Origin: Firmicutes bacterium UBA4981
GTDB taxonomy: Bacteria > Bacillota > SHA-98 > UBA4971
NCBI GenBank assembly: GCA_002398515.1
Contig: DGZL01000129.1
Coordinates: 10,976-20,945 of the forward strand
Direction of reading: 5' to 3'
DNA: 9,970 nucleotides
Each line of letters starts with the position of its first letter. Position 1 is the stretch's first letter. This document shows, in pieces, positions 6,824-9,970 of this stretch. A program made the position numbers and the translations under genes. The notes under the pieces are model-generated. The model was not told where the DNA came from. It did not search any database and saw only the letters and a list, made by a program, of their open reading frames with translations.

Positions 6824-6981
6824 CCGGCATGTTACTTAGATAAGCCCGATATATCACTCGGACAGGTAGAACGGCCGGCGTAATGCCAAGATAGGCTTAG
6901 CACATTGGCCAGACCGGTAGACGGGCTGACATGATGCCTAGATGAGCGTTATATATTACCTAGATAGGCCTGGCATATTAC
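6824..6981 (-). repeat. Degenerate tandem array with 22-bp units and a 51-bp higher-order period
   Basis: On the minus strand, starting 6 nt after the lyase stop codon, the segment divides into units of 22 bp (6981-6960), 22 bp (6959-6938), 51 bp (6937-6887) and 51 bp (6886-6836), then a partial unit to about 6824. The 22-bp units start GTAATAT and end ATCTAG. Each 51-bp block is a long unit of about 30 bp ending near GTCTACC or TTCTACC, joined to a 21-22-bp unit ending TATCTTG or TATCTAA. The two 51-bp blocks agree at about 30 positions and many differences are transitions, so the array looks old. It fills most of the gap between the lyase and racemase genes. No ORF is evident in it. Confidence 0.75.
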
Positions 6982-6987
6982 TCAGTA

Positions 6988-8499
6988 CTACTTGGCAGCT
7001 TTGACCGCTTGCGCTATTTCGCCTTTTACAACCAACTCAGAGATTGCTTCAATGTCAGGATACAGCCAGCGATCATCTTCAAGGGGAGTTGCGACTTCCC
7101 TAACCAAGTCGTAGATCTTGCGAGTCAGAGGGGCTAGTTTCTCAGGCCCTCTAAATTCTACTGCCTGACAAGCGCACATGAGTTCAATAGCGAGGACGCG
7201 GGCAACGTTCCCCACAACCGCCCTGGCCTTTCGCGCAGCAGTGGTCCCCATGCTAACGTGGTCTTCCTGGGCTGCGGATACCGGAATAGAGTCTATGCTT
7301 GCAGGCGTACAAAGGATCTTATTCTCAGATACTAAGGATGCAGCAGTGTAATGGGGAATCATGAAGCCGCTGTTGATACCGCTGTGTGCCGCGAGAAAAG
7401 CCGGAAGCTGCGATAGAGTCGGGTTTAGTAACCGCTCGATGCGCCTCTCAGATATATTTCCAAGCTCGGCAACGGCAATTGACAGGAAATCCATGGCGAA
7501 CGCCACAGGCTGGCCATGGAAATTGCCTGCTGATATCACACTACCATCCGGGAAAACCAAAGGATTATCACTGGCTGAGTTTATCTCTGTATTGATCACC
7601 TTGCTTACATATCCCAGGACATCCCTGGTGGCGCCATGAACTTGAGGTACACACCTGAGTGAATATGCATCCTGCACTCGCAGCTCGCCCTGAGCGCTCA
7701 CAAGCTGACTTCCTTGCAGCAACCGGCTAACGAGCTCTGCACATTCCATCTGGCCCCGATGGGGTCTGGCTTGGTGAAGACAGGCGCGGAAAGCATCGGG
7801 AATCCCTCTCAAAGCTTCGATGGACAGGCACGCAACAGCATCAGCAGTCATTGCCAATAGCATAGCGTCGTACAGCGCAATAGCGCCTAAAGCAGTCATG
7901 GCTTGTGTGCCGTTTATGAGGCCCAAGCCTTCTTTAGGCATAAGCTGAAGAGGTGAAATTCCGGTTCTCCGCAGAGCCTCATCAGCGTCCATCAGCACAC
8001 CGCCCATCCTGACCTTCCCTTTACCGAGGAGGGCAAGGGCCAGATGAGCGAGGGGCGCAAGATCGCCTGAAGCTCCAAGGGAACCCTGGCAAGGAACAAT
8101 CGGACAGATATCATGATTGACCAGAGCCACCAAAGTCTCGATTAGTTCGTATCTAACTCCGGACAAGCCTTTAGCGAGGGAGTTGGCACGTAGAAGAATC
8201 ATAGCCCTTACTACTTCATCGGCAAAAGGAGCGCCTGTCCCTGACGCATGGCTCATGATAAGGTTCTCCTGCAACTTACAGAGCTCATCAGAAGAGATTC
8301 TGACACAGGCAAGATGGCCAAAGCCGGTGTTGACTCCATAGATTACTCTGTCCTGAGTTAAGATAGACTCTACTGCCTGGCGGCTCCTGTCAACCTTATC
8401 CCGAACCTCAGTAGCAATTCCCACATGTTCATGATAGCGCGCAACCCCTACGACATCTTCATAAGTAAGAGTCCCGCCGTTGACGAATATTGTTGACAC
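6988..8499 (-). CDS. hutH: Histidine ammonia-lyase
   Basis: A 503-residue cytoplasmic enzyme converting L-histidine to trans-urocanate and ammonia, the first step of the Hut pathway; the length is normal for bacterial HutH (about 510). The self-forming MIO electrophile arises from A143-S144-G145 in GSLGASGDLAPLAH. Y54 (YGVNTGFG) is the catalytic tyrosine and N196 lies in LINGTQAM. The S83-H84 pair in LIMSHASG and the acidic QEDHVSMG block point to histidine rather than tyrosine or phenylalanine lyase. The start is GTG at 8499, preceded by AAAGGGAG with 6-nt spacing; no upstream ATG is better. No hutU, hutI or hutG lies in the window, so the fate of urocanate is not shown. The racemase gene follows after 281 bp containing a repeat array. 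I found no convincing promoter upstream. Confidence 0.94.
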   Translation of the reverse strand: MSTIFVNGGTLTYEDVVGVARYHEHVGIATEVRDKVDRSRQAVESILTQDRVIYGVNTGFGHLACVRISSDELCKLQENLIMSHASGTGAPFADEVVRAMILLRANSLAKGLSGVRYELIETLVALVNHDICPIVPCQGSLGASGDLAPLAHLALALLGKGKVRMGGVLMDADEALRRTGISPLQLMPKEGLGLINGTQAMTALGAIALYDAMLLAMTADAVACLSIEALRGIPDAFRACLHQARPHRGQMECAELVSRLLQGSQLVSAQGELRVQDAYSLRCVPQVHGATRDVLGYVSKVINTEINSASDNPLVFPDGSVISAGNFHGQPVAFAMDFLSIAVAELGNISERRIERLLNPTLSQLPAFLAAHSGINSGFMIPHYTAASLVSENKILCTPASIDSIPVSAAQEDHVSMGTTAARKARAVVGNVARVLAIELMCACQAVEFRGPEKLAPLTRKIYDLVREVATPLEDDRWLYPDIEAISELVVKGEIAQAVKAAK

Positions 8500-8687
8500 G
8501 TTAGTCTCCCTTTCTAAGGATTATCCATGCTTCTTGCAGCTAACCATTGGTCCTGGATCCATCCACAATGCTATTCATACAAGCAAAATTCGCTGAAAAT
8601 TCTCAAATCCCTTCTAAAAAATCTTATATGAGTCAGGCGAGATCCATCCCGATTCCGCTCTTTTCATATTGTGGAATCATTTGTGGG

Positions 8688-8716
8688 GTGACAGCCCTAC
8701 GCTGGATAGGTATCAT
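8688..8716 (+). promoter_or_regulatory. Sigma-A-type promoter of the LysM gene
   Basis: GTGACA (8688-8693), a 17-bp spacer and TATCAT (8711-8716) match the -35 and -10 consensus at five of six positions each, with ideal spacing. Initiation would fall near 8722-8724, leaving a leader of about 67 nt before the start codon. This is the best-formed promoter in the window. It sits in the 290-bp divergent region shared with the lyase gene. Confidence 0.7.
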
Positions 8717-8722
8717 AGCCGG

Positions 8723-8740
8723 GAGGGTGACAACACCCTC
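8723..8740 (+). promoter_or_regulatory. Hairpin at the predicted 5' end of the LysM mRNA
   Basis: GAGGGTG, loop ACAA, CACCCTC form a perfect 7-bp stem that begins at, or within a base of, the predicted transcription start. It is not followed by a T tract, so it is not a terminator. A hairpin at the extreme 5' end is a known way of shielding an mRNA from 5'-dependent decay; that role is inferred here. As DNA it is also an inverted repeat just downstream of the -10 box and could be an operator. Confidence 0.55.
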
Positions 8741-8758
8741 AATGCCATACTTTACCTA

Positions 8759-8772
8759 GCGGCTTCTGCCGC
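8759..8772 (+). promoter_or_regulatory. Hairpin abutting the LysM ribosome binding site
   Basis: GCGGC, loop TTCT, GCCGC form a perfect 5-bp stem ending two bases before the purine-rich GAGGGGGAG ribosome binding site. It would keep the adjacent site single-stranded or modulate access to it. No known riboswitch class fits this leader. Confidence 0.45.
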
Positions 8773-8789
8773 AGAGGGGGAGATGTTTT

Positions 8790-9815
8790 TTGTATCATCT
8801 GAAGAAATACGCAGTTACCGTCGGACTGGTCGTCACCATGGTTGCATCAGTAGCAGCGACCGCTCTGGCAGGAGAAGCGACCTTGCAAAGGTCCACAAGC
8901 GGACTGCCGGTTCACCCATCGTTTAGGGCCGGACAAAACGGGCAGGTCTACTATACGGGAACCATTTCGTCTGAGTCAGCAGTCACTACAGGACCTGTGA
9001 CTATAGATTGGCAGACTCTATACGGGATACAGTTGCAGGTAAACCAGGGCTATCACCTGTGGCGGCTCGACCCGGTGGAGGTTGCCCGGCTTGAGGGACA
9101 AGACCTTGGTCTGAATCCTTCAACCGACACCTTCACTCTGTTCAGCAAGGTGGAAGTGGGCAATTACTCAGGAACCGGCGAAGCAAAGGTTCTTGTACAG
9201 CATGGGAGACGGGCATACGTCGTTCAGCTAATCCAACCTTTCGGTTCCGGGGCACGGATGATCTGGACAATCAATAATGTCCGTGAGATCACTAAGCCTG
9301 AGGACGCTGCGACAGTCGCAAAGAAGGCAAAGACCTCGTTCACATACTGGGGAGAGAACGGGCCAACAGTGGCAGCTTATGACCTAACCTCCAACTACCC
9401 GATTCCGGGTCCGCCTGTTACCCAGTATCCGGACTCAGGGACAGGTGGACGTATCGTTTACTACGTGCGGCCCGGGGACACCCTTTGGGCGATCTCAGCG
9501 AGGCAGGGAGTAACCATCTACAGGCTCATTGAGCTAAACCCTGACATAAACGCGCATGCTCTATGGGTAGGTCAGGTGATAGTCGTTCAGAACGGTGGCT
9601 CGTGGGTTCAGACACCTACCGGTGGCGGTACAGCCACTACTACGAGTGGGGTAAGCACAATCTACGGAAGCAGAACCTATATCGTAGAACCCGGGGACAC
9701 CCTTTGGGCAATCGCAACTCGACACGGAGTGTCGCTTCAGGCACTAATGAACGCTAACGGGATTACAGACGCCAATGTCATCTGGGCCGGCCAGAAGCTG
9801 GTCATCCCACGATAA
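8790..9815 (+). CDS. Exported protein with an unrecognised N-terminal domain and two C-terminal LysM domains
   Basis: A 341-residue secreted protein likely to bind peptidoglycan. Residues 1 to about 27 are a signal peptide (LKKYAVTVGLVVTMVASVAATALA) with an A-L-A cleavage site. Residues about 28-195 form a domain I do not recognise, probably beta-rich, containing GPVTIDWQTLYGIQLQV and YHLWRLDPVEVARLEGQDLG. Two LysM domains follow: YYVRPGDTLWAISARQGV near 226-270 and YIVEPGDTLWAIATRHGV near 295-340, joined by a Gly/Thr/Ser-rich linker. No catalytic cell-wall hydrolase domain is evident. The start is TTG at 8790, 7 nt after GGGGGAG; the ATG at 8783 is out of frame and too close to the ribosome binding site. 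The two LysM segments share 20 identical nucleotides (9471-9490 and 9690-9709), suggesting internal duplication or conversion. It is transcribed alone, divergent from hutH, and ends before a strong terminator. Confidence 0.9.
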   Translation: MYHLKKYAVTVGLVVTMVASVAATALAGEATLQRSTSGLPVHPSFRAGQNGQVYYTGTISSESAVTTGPVTIDWQTLYGIQLQVNQGYHLWRLDPVEVARLEGQDLGLNPSTDTFTLFSKVEVGNYSGTGEAKVLVQHGRRAYVVQLIQPFGSGARMIWTINNVREITKPEDAATVAKKAKTSFTYWGENGPTVAAYDLTSNYPIPGPPVTQYPDSGTGGRIVYYVRPGDTLWAISARQGVTIYRLIELNPDINAHALWVGQVIVVQNGGSWVQTPTGGGTATTTSGVSTIYGSRTYIVEPGDTLWAIATRHGVSLQALMNANGITDANVIWAGQKLVIPR

Positions 9816-9841
9816 GGCGACGTTTTGACCGCAATGTGACA

Positions 9842-9905
9842 TCTCGGTAAGAGAGTAGTTCAGGGATCAGCTTTGATGGAAGCTGAATCTCGCATGAATA
9901 CGAGA
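9842..9905 (+). other. Structured RNA segment between the LysM gene and its terminator
   Basis: Consecutive perfect hairpins are present: TCTC/GAGA (9842-9854, 4 bp), TCAGCTT/AAGCTGA (9867-9886, 7 bp) and TCTCG/CGAGA (9888-9905, 5 bp), the last abutting the terminator stem. TCTCG occurs at both 9842-9846 and 9888-9892, so two segments could compete for the single CGAGA at 9901-9905. A TTGACC at 9825-9830 resembles a -35 box but its -10 is poor. This may be a structured 3' UTR, a small RNA, or a leader of a gene beyond the window. Confidence 0.45.
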
Positions 9906-9951
9906 GGCCCGACGCTTGCTTCGCAAGCTGTCGGGCCCCTTACTTTCTTCG
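9906..9951 (+). terminator. Strong intrinsic terminator after the LysM gene
   Basis: GGCCCGAC plus GCTTGC (9906-9919) pair with GCAAGC plus GTCGGGCC (9923-9937), giving 14 bp broken only by one unpaired T, closed by a 3-nt loop. The tail CCTTACTTTCTTCG is T-rich though interrupted. It ends transcription about 90-135 nt after the LysM stop, or attenuates a downstream gene. I see nothing in the last 19 bases of the window. Confidence 0.85.
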
Positions 9952-9970
9952 AACCTCTTCACTACCAAAG

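Noticed and set aside
6824..6981. CRISPR array
   Set aside because: Units are tandem, degenerate and lack unique spacers, and no cas gene is present.
6988..8499. Tyrosine or phenylalanine ammonia-lyase, or an aminomutase
   Set aside because: The selectivity region has the Ser-His pair and the QEDH block typical of histidine ammonia-lyases, and the length matches HutH.
8680..8775. c-di-AMP (ydaO) or c-di-GMP riboswitch ahead of the LysM gene
   Set aside because: A TGGGGTGA string is present, but it is better explained as part of the -35 region, and the other conserved blocks of these aptamers are missing.
8783..8926. ATG start MFFVSSEEIRS upstream of the LysM frame
   Set aside because: It is in another frame from the LysM protein, lies directly against the ribosome binding site, and encodes a 47-residue product without similarity; the TTG at 8790 has proper spacing and opens the signal peptide.
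9842..9937. T-box leader
   Set aside because: AGAGAGTAG and the GATGGAAGC loop recall parts of a T-box Stem I, but the conserved antiterminator sequence (GGGTGGAACC-like) and a full specifier domain are absent.

Overview
The window looks like a chromosomal segment of an amino-acid-using anaerobe-type bacterium, most likely Bacillota (Firmicutes) or a relative. The reasons are near-canonical sigma-A promoter spacing, strong GGAGG ribosome binding sites, an FMN riboswitch controlled by an intrinsic terminator ahead of a RibU-type vitamin transporter, GTG and TTG starts, and a DUF3798-type binding protein. G+C is near half by eye. The phylum is an inference. The binding protein lacks a lipobox, which is unusual for a typical monoderm Firmicute, so a diderm lineage such as Synergistota cannot be excluded.

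Seven of the eight genes lie on the minus strand and are read from high to low coordinates. First comes histidine ammonia-lyase (8499-6988), then a DapF-superfamily amino acid racemase/epimerase (6706-5741). Next is a separate riboflavin-uptake unit: promoter, FMN riboswitch, terminator and ribU-like gene (5689-4722). Last is a four-gene ABC transporter operon: DUF3798-type binding protein (4325-3207), double-domain ATPase (3041-1431), permease (1428-388) and a second permease running off the left edge (384 to <1). The eighth gene is divergent on the plus strand: an exported two-LysM protein (8790-9815) with a well-formed promoter, a hairpin at its predicted transcript start, and a structured RNA ending in a strong terminator (9842-9951).

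How the genes may work together: the lyase deaminates L-histidine to urocanate, and the adjacent cofactor-independent racemase could feed it by converting D-histidine to L-histidine. The ABC transporter is of the RbsA/RbsC architecture but pairs with an uncharacterised binding protein. It may bring in an amino-acid-related or other ligand, but nothing in the sequence fixes the substrate, and the riboflavin unit lies between it and the histidine genes. Its ATPase has one consensus and one degenerate ATP site.

The non-coding DNA is informative. Two degenerate tandem arrays with a ~22-bp unit (4638-4713 and 6824-6981) sit immediately downstream of two stop codons and appear to belong to one repeat family. 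An 11-bp hairpin separates the binding-protein gene from the rest of the ABC operon. No tRNA, rRNA, CRISPR array, transposase or phage gene was seen.
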